From: Flavobacteriales bacterium
GTDB lineage: Bacteria > Bacteroidota > Bacteroidia > Flavobacteriales_C > GCA-002722245
Assembly (NCBI GenBank): GCA_947444925.1
Contig: CANFBW010000005.1
Location: 1-64,000 of the forward strand
DNA length: 64,000 bases
Direction: 5' to 3'
A program made the position numbers and the translations under genes. The stretch's first letter is position 1. The number at the start of each line of letters is the position of its first letter. The notes beneath the pieces are model-generated. The model was not told the origin of the DNA and did not search any database. It saw only the letters and a list, made by a program, of their open reading frames with translations. Below, piece by piece: positions 17,631-26,115 of this stretch.

Positions 17631-17718
17631 GTCCAATCGAAAATCGAAGCACCATGAAATCAGGCATTTGTTTAAAATTTATTATAAATTAGACCTCTCG
17701 CAAAAAGCGAAAACTTTT

Positions 17719-19050
17719 ATGAATATTCGTCTAACTGCTTTATTATCATTTCTGTTCTCAGCTTTCTCTGCGTTTGCGCAGGACAGCACTGAAACAACAA
17801 TTGAAGTATCTGCAGTTCAGCACAATTTATTCAAAGTAGGTCTTGGCGCTGGTACCTTTGTATTCGACGGCGACGTTGGTGTTTTTTCAAAAATAGGGAA
17901 AGTGGAAGACCTGCGTTTAGGCTACACCCTTTCGCTAAGTCAGCGTTTTTTAACAATGTTCAGCGCCAATTTGAATGGCTTCTACGGCTCTGTTTCTGCA
18001 AGCGAAAGAAGCGGTGCACGCAACCTGAATTTTGCTTCTGATGTAATGGGCGGCGATTTCACTATCGGCCTGCATCTAGACAATAAATATTCCATTTTCA
18101 GCAACGGCAAATTTGGCCCTTATCTCTTTGGTGGCGTCGGCTATTTTTTGTTTGATCCCAAAGGCGATTTAAAAGACGCAAACAATCAATTGTACTATTA
18201 CTGGAGCGATGGAAGTACGCGTGACCTTCCTGAAAGCCAAGAAAATTCGAAGCCATCAAAAATTTTAAAAAGAGATTATAAATATGAAACTGCGCTAAGC
18301 GACCCCAATAACAAATACACAAAAAGCGTTCTTTACTTCCCTATTGGTGTTGGCGTAAAAGTGAAATTGATAAAAAACTTAGATTTTTACGTAAACGGCA
18401 CTTACTACCTTACTCAAACTGATTTTCTTGACAACTTTAAAGCTGGCGCTAACAACGATGCGATGTGGTCAGCAACCGGTGGATTGCTTATTAATTTTCA
18501 AGGGAAATCAATATCATCCATCAACAAAAAACAAAACTACGATGTTGATGTAAGAAGTATTGTAATGAAATCAGACCGGGATGTAGATGGTGTTGTAGAC
18601 ATGAATGATCTTTGTCCGGGCACTCCTGAGGGCACTAAAGTAGACGCGCGCGGTTGCCCACTCGACAAAGACAAAGACGGCATTCCGGACTACCAAGACA
18701 AGGAAGTTGAATCGGCAAAAAACACGATGGTAAACGATAGCGGCATTACCGTTGCCGACAGCATTTTTCTTGCGCGCTTTAACGACTCTATTGTCATGAA
18801 CCATGATATTATTTGTAAAGTTTACCCAAGCCTGTGCGATGATAAATACGTTGACAGTAGTGCGAAAAATGAAGGAAATGCAAAAAGCGCTGCAAAACTT
18901 CCTATGCCATATTCAGAAGCCGACATGAACAATGACGGAGTGATTACGACTGATGAAATTTACAAAGTAATCGATCGTATTTTTGATGACGCCATCAACG
19001 TCAACGTCAATGATGTTCACAAAATCATCGACTATTTCTTCGAGCATTAA
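17719..19050 (+). CDS. Outer-membrane beta-barrel protein with calcium-binding repeat and EF-hand-like tail
   Basis: 443 residues from the ATG at 17719, which gives a clean signal peptide MNIRLTALLSFLFSAFSAFA-Q; an in-frame ATG at 17668 would precede it with a charged stretch. Residues about 30-260 alternate short hydrophobic and polar segments as in a porin-like barrel. Then come thrombospondin type-3-like acidic repeats (DRDVDGVVDMNDLCPGTPEG and DKDKDGIPDYQDKE). These often precede an OmpA domain in Bacteroidota, but no OmpA-type peptidoglycan-binding domain follows. Instead the C-terminus holds two EF-hand/dockerin-like loops (DMNNDGVITTDEIYKVID and INVNVNDVHKIIDYFF). Function unknown; probably cell-surface and calcium-binding. 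Confidence 0.72.
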   Translation: MNIRLTALLSFLFSAFSAFAQDSTETTIEVSAVQHNLFKVGLGAGTFVFDGDVGVFSKIGKVEDLRLGYTLSLSQRFLTMFSANLNGFYGSVSASERSGARNLNFASDVMGGDFTIGLHLDNKYSIFSNGKFGPYLFGGVGYFLFDPKGDLKDANNQLYYYWSDGSTRDLPESQENSKPSKILKRDYKYETALSDPNNKYTKSVLYFPIGVGVKVKLIKNLDFYVNGTYYLTQTDFLDNFKAGANNDAMWSATGGLLINFQGKSISSINKKQNYDVDVRSIVMKSDRDVDGVVDMNDLCPGTPEGTKVDARGCPLDKDKDGIPDYQDKEVESAKNTMVNDSGITVADSIFLARFNDSIVMNHDIICKVYPSLCDDKYVDSSAKNEGNAKSAAKLPMPYSEADMNNDGVITTDEIYKVIDRIFDDAINVNVNDVHKIIDYFFEH

Positions 19051-19196
19051 AGCTTAAAAAAACAACTATTTATTTTTTCATTGACTGCGACGCCATTGTT
19101 CGCTTGAATTTATTTTTCAACATTTTACCTACCTTATTAACAAATATCTGTTTACAATAATGACTAAGTCACTTCATTATCGCTTTCTAATTAAAA

Positions 19197-19204
19197 TAGA
19201 TTTG
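19197..19204 (+). promoter_or_regulatory. Promoter -7 box of the duplicated-domain envelope gene
   Basis: TAGATTTG, an exact TAnnTTTG match, 22 bases before the ATG at 19227. It follows a 140-base A/T-rich gap in which I see nothing else. Confidence 0.55.
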
Positions 19205-19226
19205 TGAGAACTGAAGAATTCTCTTT

Positions 19227-20879
19227 ATGATAAAAAGTTTGCTCGTATACATTAACATTATCTTCCTCTCCCTACTCGGGTTTTTTGCGGCAGATCAAGT
19301 TACTGTTGATGCTAGTTTACCGGCATCAGCTAACCCAGGCGAAGACTTCACTATGACTGTAACGCTGAAAAAAGGCAGCGTTAGAGAATTTGCAAAACTT
19401 CAATTTTTACTTCCTGCTGGATTTAGTGCTACAAACATCGATAGCAAAGATGGAGCATTCTCTTTTGCTGATCAACAAGTAAAGGTAATATGGACGGCAT
19501 TACCAAGTGAAGCTGAATTTCAAGTGCGTTTCAAAATTAAAACATTAGCAAGTGTTTCTGGATCAAAAACAATAAGCGGCAAATTCTCTTATGTTATGGA
19601 AGGCAGTAAACACGAAGCAATTTGTCCTGTAAAAAGCATCAACATTGGGTCAACAGCGATCGCCAAAACAAGCACCACTAAAGAAGCCACAACAACGGCA
19701 ACAGCTCAAGACGCTGCAAAAACAGCAACAAAAACTGAGAGCACTGCAAATGCTGCAGCAGAAAAAACAGCGCAACAACCAGTGCAAACTGTTACCAATA
19801 AAGAAAACATTGCAGTAGTGAACAATGCTGCAACAGAAACTAAAAACACAAGTACCGCAGCTACAGCAGCCGCAACAAACAATGCAGTCAAAGAAAGTTC
19901 CACTACCGTTGCAGACGAAAATATTTCAGTGAAGAGAAATTTATCTTCTTCAAATGTCAAAAAAGGAGAATCTTTTACGGTTGAATTAACAATAAACAAG
20001 GGAGGTGCCAGTGGCTTCGCCAAAATAATGGAAACACTTCCATTAGGTTTTGTAGCGGAAGAAGTTGATGCTTTCGGCGGCATCTTTTCTTTTCAAGATG
20101 GAAAGGTGAAAATACTTTGGATGACAATGCCTGCTTCAGCTGAAATTAAAGTGAAATACAAAGTGACCGCAGGAATGGACATGAGCGGCACGCAAAACAT
20201 TGAAGGTTTTTTCTCTTACTTAAAAGAAAGCGATGGAACCAACAAAAAAATTGCATTTGAAAACAGTCAAGTCACTATACTTGAGCAAAACGCAGAACCA
20301 GTGGCTATAGTAGAACCTGCTAAAACGGAAGTTGAAAAAACAACACCAAAAGAAATAACCGTTGTAGCTAAAGAAGAAGTTAAAGAAATCGCAGCTGTTG
20401 AAGAAAAAAAGAAAGAAGTAGTGAAAAAAGAAGTAGTGAAGAAAGAAGCGACAACTAAAGAAAGCACTACCGTGAACATCGTTGAAAAAGGTGAAGAAGT
20501 GAAGATTGCGAAAAAAGACAAAACCCGCGTAAAAACACCAGTTGCTACAGAAGAATTGGCAGCAAAAGATTTTGGTGTCAGCAATCCCAATCAAAGCTTG
20601 TACTACAGCGTTCAAATTTGCGCAACAAAAAAGCAAGTGGATGTTTCTTACTTTGCAAAAGCAAACAACATCCTAGAGAAGATTTATACTATGATGCACG
20701 AAGGTTGGCACAAGTACGTTGTGGGGGAATTTAACGAGTACAAAGAGGCTCGTGACCATAGAGAAAAGGTGAAAAATGAAAACAAGGTGGTAGGTCCATT
20801 TGTCACTGCATACAATAAAGGAACAAGAATAACAGTGCAAGAAGCATTGATGATCTCTGGTCAAAAGTGGATTCAGTAA
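19227..20879 (+). CDS. Secreted/envelope protein with two copies of an unnamed domain, low-complexity linkers and a SPOR-like tail
   Basis: 550 residues. An N-terminal hydrophobic segment (about 1-22) is a signal peptide or anchor. Residues about 27-140 and 228-345 are two copies of the same beta-rich domain, sharing the pattern GFxAxxxD..G.FSF.D..VK..W...P...E..V..K (for example LPAGFSATNIDSKDGAFSF versus LPLGFVAEEVDAFGGIFSF). Between them lies an Ala/Thr-rich linker, and after the second a Lys/Glu/Val-rich one. The last 90 residues (YYSVQICATKKQVDVSYFAK onward) resemble a divergent SPOR domain. I do not recognise the repeated domain; its pattern suits an Ig-like or DUF11-like adhesion fold. 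It converges on gldN. Confidence 0.6.
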   Translation: MIKSLLVYINIIFLSLLGFFAADQVTVDASLPASANPGEDFTMTVTLKKGSVREFAKLQFLLPAGFSATNIDSKDGAFSFADQQVKVIWTALPSEAEFQVRFKIKTLASVSGSKTISGKFSYVMEGSKHEAICPVKSINIGSTAIAKTSTTKEATTTATAQDAAKTATKTESTANAAAEKTAQQPVQTVTNKENIAVVNNAATETKNTSTAATAAATNNAVKESSTTVADENISVKRNLSSSNVKKGESFTVELTINKGGASGFAKIMETLPLGFVAEEVDAFGGIFSFQDGKVKILWMTMPASAEIKVKYKVTAGMDMSGTQNIEGFFSYLKESDGTNKKIAFENSQVTILEQNAEPVAIVEPAKTEVEKTTPKEITVVAKEEVKEIAAVEEKKKEVVKKEVVKKEATTKESTTVNIVEKGEEVKIAKKDKTRVKTPVATEELAAKDFGVSNPNQSLYYSVQICATKKQVDVSYFAKANNILEKIYTMMHEGWHKYVVGEFNEYKEARDHREKVKNENKVVGPFVTAYNKGTRITVQEALMISGQKWIQ

Positions 20880-20880
20880 T

Positions 20881-21717
20881 TCAGTATTCCCAAAAATCCT
20901 CCTCTGTCTTTCGAATTTTATTTTTGATGTTTTCCGCTTCCAACAAAGCATCTTTCCCCCAAGTATAATTGGAGATTGCAGCGCCACGCACATTGCTTTC
21001 CATATAAATATAACTTGAAAAACGACGCTCGCTGAACAGTTGAAAATAATTGTAAGCTTGCGCATCGTTGTTATTTGTGAATGCTAAATTGTGTTCCAAT
21101 GCACAAATGCATTTCGGAAAATAAACCCAAAACAAAGGCTGATCTCCTCGGTAATTGCCCTCATCGTCATAACTTTCAATAACGGGACAAAGACCGATAA
21201 TACGCACCTCCATCACCGAGCGCTGTGGATCAAAAAACCAATCTTCCTTCACGCGCACTCTTTTTACCAAACGCATATCCACGGCTTTCCTAATTGGATT
21301 TGCAATTTTTTCACCATCAGCATTAGCGCTCCACAACGTATCTTTTTTCACAAAAACAGACAAGAGTTCATCCGCACTTAAAACAACGCTAAAATCATCG
21401 CGCAAAGGCGAATAGGCCAACAAAGAACCATTCAGCACTTCATCGCGAAGCAATGTTGCCAAATTCTTTTGATTGCCAATGGCTTCCAAGGGAAAATACA
21501 AAGGATGGTTTACCTTTTCACGCATATCTATAACGCGCCAAACACGTTTTGCCCAAAGGACATTGGCTTCGCGCAAATATGGATAAGTATAGCCACCGCT
21601 ATTATCGGGCCCAAGTATGGTGGGATCACATTGTCCGCACACCAACTCACAAAAAAAATAAAGAGGAGCAAAACCAAGAAGAGACTTCATCGGCATTGAT
21701 TTATATATCAACGCCAA
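20881..21717 (-). CDS. gldN: GldN/PorN-like type IX secretion and gliding protein
   Basis: Up to 278 residues; the likely starts are the ATGs at 21696 or 21690, which put MKSLLGFAPLYFFCELVCGQ at the N-terminus as a signal peptide. The mature protein matches GldN throughout: REANVLWAKRVWRVIDMREK near the start, then RVKEDWFFDPQRSVMEVRII, QPLFWVYFPK, and the C-terminal WGKDALLEAENIKNKI. GldN is a periplasmic T9SS component that forms the ring with GldK. It is normally the last gene of gldKLMN, but here it follows a sodium/solute symporter gene by 11 bases with no gldK, gldL or gldM nearby. It may therefore be a second, GldO-like paralogue. Confidence 0.85.
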   Translation of the reverse strand: MALIYKSMPMKSLLGFAPLYFFCELVCGQCDPTILGPDNSGGYTYPYLREANVLWAKRVWRVIDMREKVNHPLYFPLEAIGNQKNLATLLRDEVLNGSLLAYSPLRDDFSVVLSADELLSVFVKKDTLWSANADGEKIANPIRKAVDMRLVKRVRVKEDWFFDPQRSVMEVRIIGLCPVIESYDDEGNYRGDQPLFWVYFPKCICALEHNLAFTNNNDAQAYNYFQLFSERRFSSYIYMESNVRGAAISNYTWGKDALLEAENIKNKIRKTEEDFWEY

Positions 21718-21728
21718 AACACCATATG

Positions 21729-23213
21729 TTATTTCACCTGTTGCTTCGTAGAAAATACGTACATGAAAACAAAAGTCATTAACGAATTAAACATAATCAT
21801 CTCGTGCTTGATTTTGTAGTCAAACCCAAACAATTGCTCTTGAAAAGAATAGACAAAGATTGAAAAAGCAATGGCCAATGCAGAAGACAAAAGAGAGTAA
21901 TAATCTTTTTTAAGTTCACGTTTGGTGAAAATTCCGAAGGCATAAAAACCAATCAGCGGACCATAAGTAAATCCAGCAAAAAACAAGATAGATTCAATAG
22001 CATTATCTGACACCAATTCTTTCAACACCACAATGGTGAGCAGCAGAACAAGCGACATTAAGATATGCCCCCTATCTTTCCATTTTTTTTGATCGGGCAA
22101 AGTCATTCTTTTGATATTGAGAAAATCAACACAAAACGAAGTCGTTAAACTTGCCAAGGCTGAGTCAGCGCTAGCGTACGCTGCAGCGATCAAACCCAAA
22201 ATAAATAAAATAGCCATAACCACCGGAAAACCGCTGTGCAGCGCAATATGTGGAAATAATAAGTCGGTGCGCACTTTGCCATCAAGCATAGGCACCGAGA
22301 TTCCCATTTTATCGGCATACATATACAATGTGGCGCCTAACAATAAAAAGATCACGTTCACAATCACCATAATAAACGAAAAACTGATCATATTTTTTTG
22401 TGCCTCCTTAATGTTTTTACAACTCAAATTTTTCTGCATTAAATCTTGATCGAGCCCCGTCATTCCAATGGTAATAAACATACCCACCAAGAATTGACGC
22501 AGAAAATGATTGCCCTTGGTGATGTCGTCAAAGAAAAATATTTGCGAATAAGAACTATCGGCCACTGCACTAAACAAGCCACCCTTCTCCGTTAAATTCA
22601 AAGCATCGGAAATATAATACACGGTAACGCCCAATGACAAGAGCATGAAGAAACTCAAGAAAGTGTCGGTCCACACAATGGTTTTGATTCCGCCTTTATA
22701 AGTGTATAACCAAATAGCGGCGATAGAAATAAATACCGTCACGAAAAAAGGAACGCCCCAAGCATCAAAAATTAAAAACTGAAATACATTGGCCACGAGC
22801 AACAATCGAATAGACGCACCTAAAATGCGCGATACCATAAAAAAACTCGCCCCTGTTTTGTAAGTCCAAATACCAAATCGGTCTTCCAAATAAGTGTAAA
22901 TCGAAATTAAATTCATTCGATAATAAATCGGCAACAGCACATATACGATCACAAAATAGCCGGCAAAATAACCAAGCACCACCTGCAAATAAGCAAAATG
23001 CCCGAGTTCTACAGCGCCGGGCACAGACATAAACGTGACACCAGACATACTAGCGCCAATCATTCCAAAGGCAACTACATACCAAGATGAATTTTTATTA
23101 CCTGAAAAAAAACTGTCGTTGTCAGCGCCCTTACTAGTAAAATAAGCGATGAGCATCAACACGCCCAAGTACAATCCGATAACCAATAAAATAAATGCAG
23201 GACTCATATTCAA
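21729..23213 (-). CDS. Sodium:solute symporter (SSS family)
   Basis: 494 residues with about 13 hydrophobic helices, typical of the SSS (SLC5) family. Recognisable segments include GMIGASMSGVTFMSVPGAVE in the second helix region, the sodium-site helix AAAYASADSALASLTTSFCVD and GMFITIGMTGLDQDLMQKNL. It would import a small organic solute with Na+. The substrate is not readable; sialic acid, sugar, proline and pantothenate carriers share this layout. It is upstream of gldN on the same strand with an 11-base gap, so the two are probably co-transcribed. Its 5' side faces rimM. Confidence 0.9.
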   Translation of the reverse strand: MNMSPAFILLVIGLYLGVLMLIAYFTSKGADNDSFFSGNKNSSWYVVAFGMIGASMSGVTFMSVPGAVELGHFAYLQVVLGYFAGYFVIVYVLLPIYYRMNLISIYTYLEDRFGIWTYKTGASFFMVSRILGASIRLLLVANVFQFLIFDAWGVPFFVTVFISIAAIWLYTYKGGIKTIVWTDTFLSFFMLLSLGVTVYYISDALNLTEKGGLFSAVADSSYSQIFFFDDITKGNHFLRQFLVGMFITIGMTGLDQDLMQKNLSCKNIKEAQKNMISFSFIMVIVNVIFLLLGATLYMYADKMGISVPMLDGKVRTDLLFPHIALHSGFPVVMAILFILGLIAAAYASADSALASLTTSFCVDFLNIKRMTLPDQKKWKDRGHILMSLVLLLTIVVLKELVSDNAIESILFFAGFTYGPLIGFYAFGIFTKRELKKDYYSLLSSALAIAFSIFVYSFQEQLFGFDYKIKHEMIMFNSLMTFVFMYVFSTKQQVK

Positions 23214-23330
23214 TATCTTTCAAGCAAGGTAAAAATTATAGTGCCCGCAAAATTCGCTAAAGCAAATAAAAATCAAACATCGAATGTTAATGGAACAAGA
23301 ATCTTGCGAGCACATCCCGAATGCTTTTTG

Positions 23331-23338
23331 TAAATTTG
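23331..23338 (+). promoter_or_regulatory. Promoter -7 box of the rimM-trmN6 operon
   Basis: TAAATTTG, an exact TAnnTTTG match, 19 bases before the rimM start. Confidence 0.55.
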
Positions 23339-23357
23339 ACACAAATAAATAGCGACG

Positions 23358-23873
23358 ATGATATTAGAAGATACATTTTATTTTGGCGTTTTAACAAAAC
23401 TCAAAGGCTTCAAAGGAGAAATTCATTTCAAGGCAGAGGCCTTCATTGAAGATGCGCACGAGATCGCCACAATATATCTACAAATAGGCAAACATCTGGC
23501 CGAATACAAGGTTGAAAAACTTTCACTGAACGGTGAAAAAGGCGTTGTTAAATTTGAAGGCATCAGCACGGAAGCCGATGCACAATCGTTGCTGAAATTT
23601 CAAATGTATTTGCCTTCTGCTGATTTTCCCGACGTAAACGACGATGGCAATGTATTGGAATTACTGAATTATAAAGTATACGACAAAGACGCGGGTTATT
23701 TGGGAGAGGTTACTGAAATCAACGATTCAACTGCTCAAACTTTGATCACCATAAAAAACAATAGAAGCGAAGTGTTGATTCCGTTGGTAGATGAATTCAT
23801 CGATTCAATTGATGCTGAGAAAAAAGAAATTCATGTTTCGGTACCCGAAGATCTGTTGCGATTAAATGAATAA
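23358..23873 (+). CDS. rimM: Ribosome maturation factor RimM
   Basis: 171 residues, the usual length. The N-terminal half is the RimM beta-barrel domain, starting with the family-typical TFYFGVLTKLKGFKGEIHFK. The C-terminal half is the PRC-barrel domain, with LLNYKVYDKDAGYLGEVTEI and VLIPLVDEFIDSIDAEKKEI. RimM binds protein S19 and assists maturation of the 30S head and 16S rRNA. In Bacteroidota it commonly lies next to rpsP; rpsP is absent here, and the gene instead leads into trmN6 with an 8-base overlap. Confidence 0.93.
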   Translation: MILEDTFYFGVLTKLKGFKGEIHFKAEAFIEDAHEIATIYLQIGKHLAEYKVEKLSLNGEKGVVKFEGISTEADAQSLLKFQMYLPSADFPDVNDDGNVLELLNYKVYDKDAGYLGEVTEINDSTAQTLITIKNNRSEVLIPLVDEFIDSIDAEKKEIHVSVPEDLLRLNE

Positions 23874-24591
23874 AAACAGCTCAAAATACGAAGCCTTTCG
23901 CTTCAAAAAATTCACAATACAACACAAGCTGTGCTCCATGAAAGTGGGTATTGACGGCGTTTTACTTGGCGCCTGGGCCAACTGCAATGATTGTGAAAAT
24001 ATTTTAGATGTAGGAACAGGCAGCGGCTTAATTGCATTGATGCTAGCGCAGCGCAATCCTACAGCACAAATTCAAGCAATAGAAATTGAGCACTCCGCCT
24101 ACCTGCAAACACAAATCAATTTCAACGCATCGCCTTGGGCATCGCGACTGAGCGCAGAAGAATGTGATTTCACGAAATTTAGTAGTGACGTAAAATTTGA
24201 TTTAATCATCAGCAATCCTCCTTATTTTTCAAACAGCTATTTGAGTGGAAATAACGCACGTGATATCGCGCGACACACGCTAACATTAAGCATCAATAAC
24301 TTGATAGAACACGCAGCCTCATTGCTTTCTGATCGAGGTAAAATTTGTTTAATATATCCTTTTGAAAGCACGAGCGAATTAGAATTCAATGTTGCTAAAA
24401 TGGACTTATCAATAAAAAAACTTACTTTAGTTAAACCCAACAGCAGAAAATCCCCAAAAAGAATCTTGGTTGAAATCACCAAAAAAACAACACTAAAATG
24501 CGTGAACGACGAATTACTTATTCATTTACACAATGGTGAATACGCATCGGAGTTCATTGAATTGACAAAGGATTTTTACATCAAGTTTTAA
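23866..24591 (+). CDS. trmN6: tRNA1(Val) (adenine(37)-N6)-methyltransferase-like (YfiC/TrmN6)
   Basis: A 241-residue class I SAM-dependent methyltransferase. The SAM-binding motif ENILDVGTGSGLIALMLAQ is followed by the acidic residue in IQAIEIEHSAYLQ. The catalytic N6-adenine motif is NPPY in FDLIISNPPYFSNSYLSG. The early segment HKLCSMKVGIDGVLLGAWAN is also conserved in this family. It methylates A37 of tRNA-Val in the characterised relatives. It overlaps rimM by 8 bases, and its stop is directly followed by the ATG of the next gene. Confidence 0.88.
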   Translation: MNKNSSKYEAFRFKKFTIQHKLCSMKVGIDGVLLGAWANCNDCENILDVGTGSGLIALMLAQRNPTAQIQAIEIEHSAYLQTQINFNASPWASRLSAEECDFTKFSSDVKFDLIISNPPYFSNSYLSGNNARDIARHTLTLSINNLIEHAASLLSDRGKICLIYPFESTSELEFNVAKMDLSIKKLTLVKPNSRKSPKRILVEITKKTTLKCVNDELLIHLHNGEYASEFIELTKDFYIKF

Positions 24592-26115
24592 ATGAAAGAA
24601 CTTAAAACCATATTTTTCATTTTACTCAACGTCTCCACTTTGGTGTCATGGGCGCAAATCAACTGTACTATAAGCGTGGCTGATTCTGTAGAAATTTGTG
24701 AAGGCGAATCAATTCAGTTGCTAACATCAGGAACTATATACGAATTCAACTGGTCGAAAAAATCAGGATTAAACGACTCTACAATACCCAATCCAATTGC
24801 TTCTCCTGCAAGCACTACAAAATATTACGTCACCAATCGATATCTATTTCCAACTGAGAGTATAATCAATGGCGATTTTGAAAATGGAAATACTGATTTC
24901 ACTAGTCAATATGTTCAAAAATGCATCAACGGCAGAATGGACTGGGGGGCTTATTGCATAAGCAAAGTTTCAAATATTTTTTGGAATGGTTGGGGAGATT
25001 GTTCTGATCACACCAATGGTTTGGGAAACATGATGGTGATGGATGCTGCTGTTGCAGCTGGAGTTGGTATTTGGTGTGAAACTTTGCCAATCAATCAAAA
25101 TACCGATTATCAATTTACAACTTGGGTAACTTCTATGGTTTCACTAAATCCCGCTTTACTACAATTTTCAATTAACAATAAAGTATTGGATCAGCCTTTT
25201 CGTGCGGCAAGTGAAGTTTGTAAATGGAAGGAATTTTATGCTCTTTGGAATTCAGGTTCTGCCACCTCAGCGGAAATATGTGTGATTAATCAAAATACGG
25301 AAGATCAGGGTAACGACTTCGCCTTAGATGACATTTCATTTAAATCCATTTGCGTAAGTACCGATAGCATTGTAGTACAAGTTCATCCTCAGGTTTCAGT
25401 AGAACTTGGAGGTGATAAAATAGTGTGTGAAGGAGATTCAATTTTGATAGACACGAAACTCCCTTCAAACTATATTTACAATTGGTCAACTCCAAGCGGA
25501 CCTAATGCCAAAAGCATATGGGTAACGAAAACAGGAACCTATTCCGTTGACGTAGACAACGGGCTTGGATGCACCGACAATGACGCCATCACTCTAACGC
25601 CTATTGAAAACCCAATAAATACGCTAGAAAAAGACACAACAATTTGTTTTGCTTTTCTCCCCGAATTTGAATTACATGGTGGAAGTGCGCTCAAATACAT
25701 TTGGTCAACAGGTGATACTTCCGCTACCATTTCAGTGGCAGATAGTGGACAATATATTTTAACATTATACAACGGTAAAAACTGCAGCATCATCGACACT
25801 GTTAACATTGAGAATTATTGCAATCCAACCTTCTTTTACATTCCCAACTCCTTTACGCCAAATGGAGATGGCATCAACGATGTTTTTACAGTGAAAGGAG
25901 AATACCTTTACATTTTTAAATTGTCGATTTTCAGTCGCTGGGGAGAATTGCTTTTTGAAACTACTAACCCCGAAAAAGAATGGGATGGCAACGGGCCAAA
26001 AGGTGCCGCACCAACAGATATTTATGTTGTTTTATACGAATACGAAGGGCTTTCGCCAAATACTTTACACAGAATAAAAGAACGTAAACATACACACCTT
26101 AGTTTGATCAGATAA
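24592..26115 (+). CDS. Secreted T9SS cargo protein with type B (gliding-associated) C-terminal domain
   Basis: 507 residues. The signal peptide is MKELKTIFFILLNVSTLVSWAQ-like (residues 1-22). An Ig-like segment starts with a SVEICEGESIQL motif, then a probable carbohydrate-binding or jelly-roll-like region (about 90-250), then a second CEGDSILI Ig-like repeat. The C-terminus is the CHU_C/type B sorting domain: YIPNSFTPNGDGINDVFTV, then FSRWGELLFET and EWDGNGPKG. These domains direct export through the T9SS and attachment by the PorU or SprF-dependent route. The gene starts on the base after the trmN6 stop and overlaps the convergent dehydrogenase gene by 8 bases. Target ligand unknown. Confidence 0.87.
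   Translation: MKELKTIFFILLNVSTLVSWAQINCTISVADSVEICEGESIQLLTSGTIYEFNWSKKSGLNDSTIPNPIASPASTTKYYVTNRYLFPTESIINGDFENGNTDFTSQYVQKCINGRMDWGAYCISKVSNIFWNGWGDCSDHTNGLGNMMVMDAAVAAGVGIWCETLPINQNTDYQFTTWVTSMVSLNPALLQFSINNKVLDQPFRAASEVCKWKEFYALWNSGSATSAEICVINQNTEDQGNDFALDDISFKSICVSTDSIVVQVHPQVSVELGGDKIVCEGDSILIDTKLPSNYIYNWSTPSGPNAKSIWVTKTGTYSVDVDNGLGCTDNDAITLTPIENPINTLEKDTTICFAFLPEFELHGGSALKYIWSTGDTSATISVADSGQYILTLYNGKNCSIIDTVNIENYCNPTFFYIPNSFTPNGDGINDVFTVKGEYLYIFKLSIFSRWGELLFETTNPEKEWDGNGPKGAAPTDIYVVLYEYEGLSPNTLHRIKERKHTHLSLIR

Noticed and set aside
20220-20636. Minus-strand 138-codon Phe-rich frame
   Set aside because: It is the antisense of the Lys/Glu-rich linker of the 19227-20879 protein; Phe runs come from complementing AAA/GAA codons.
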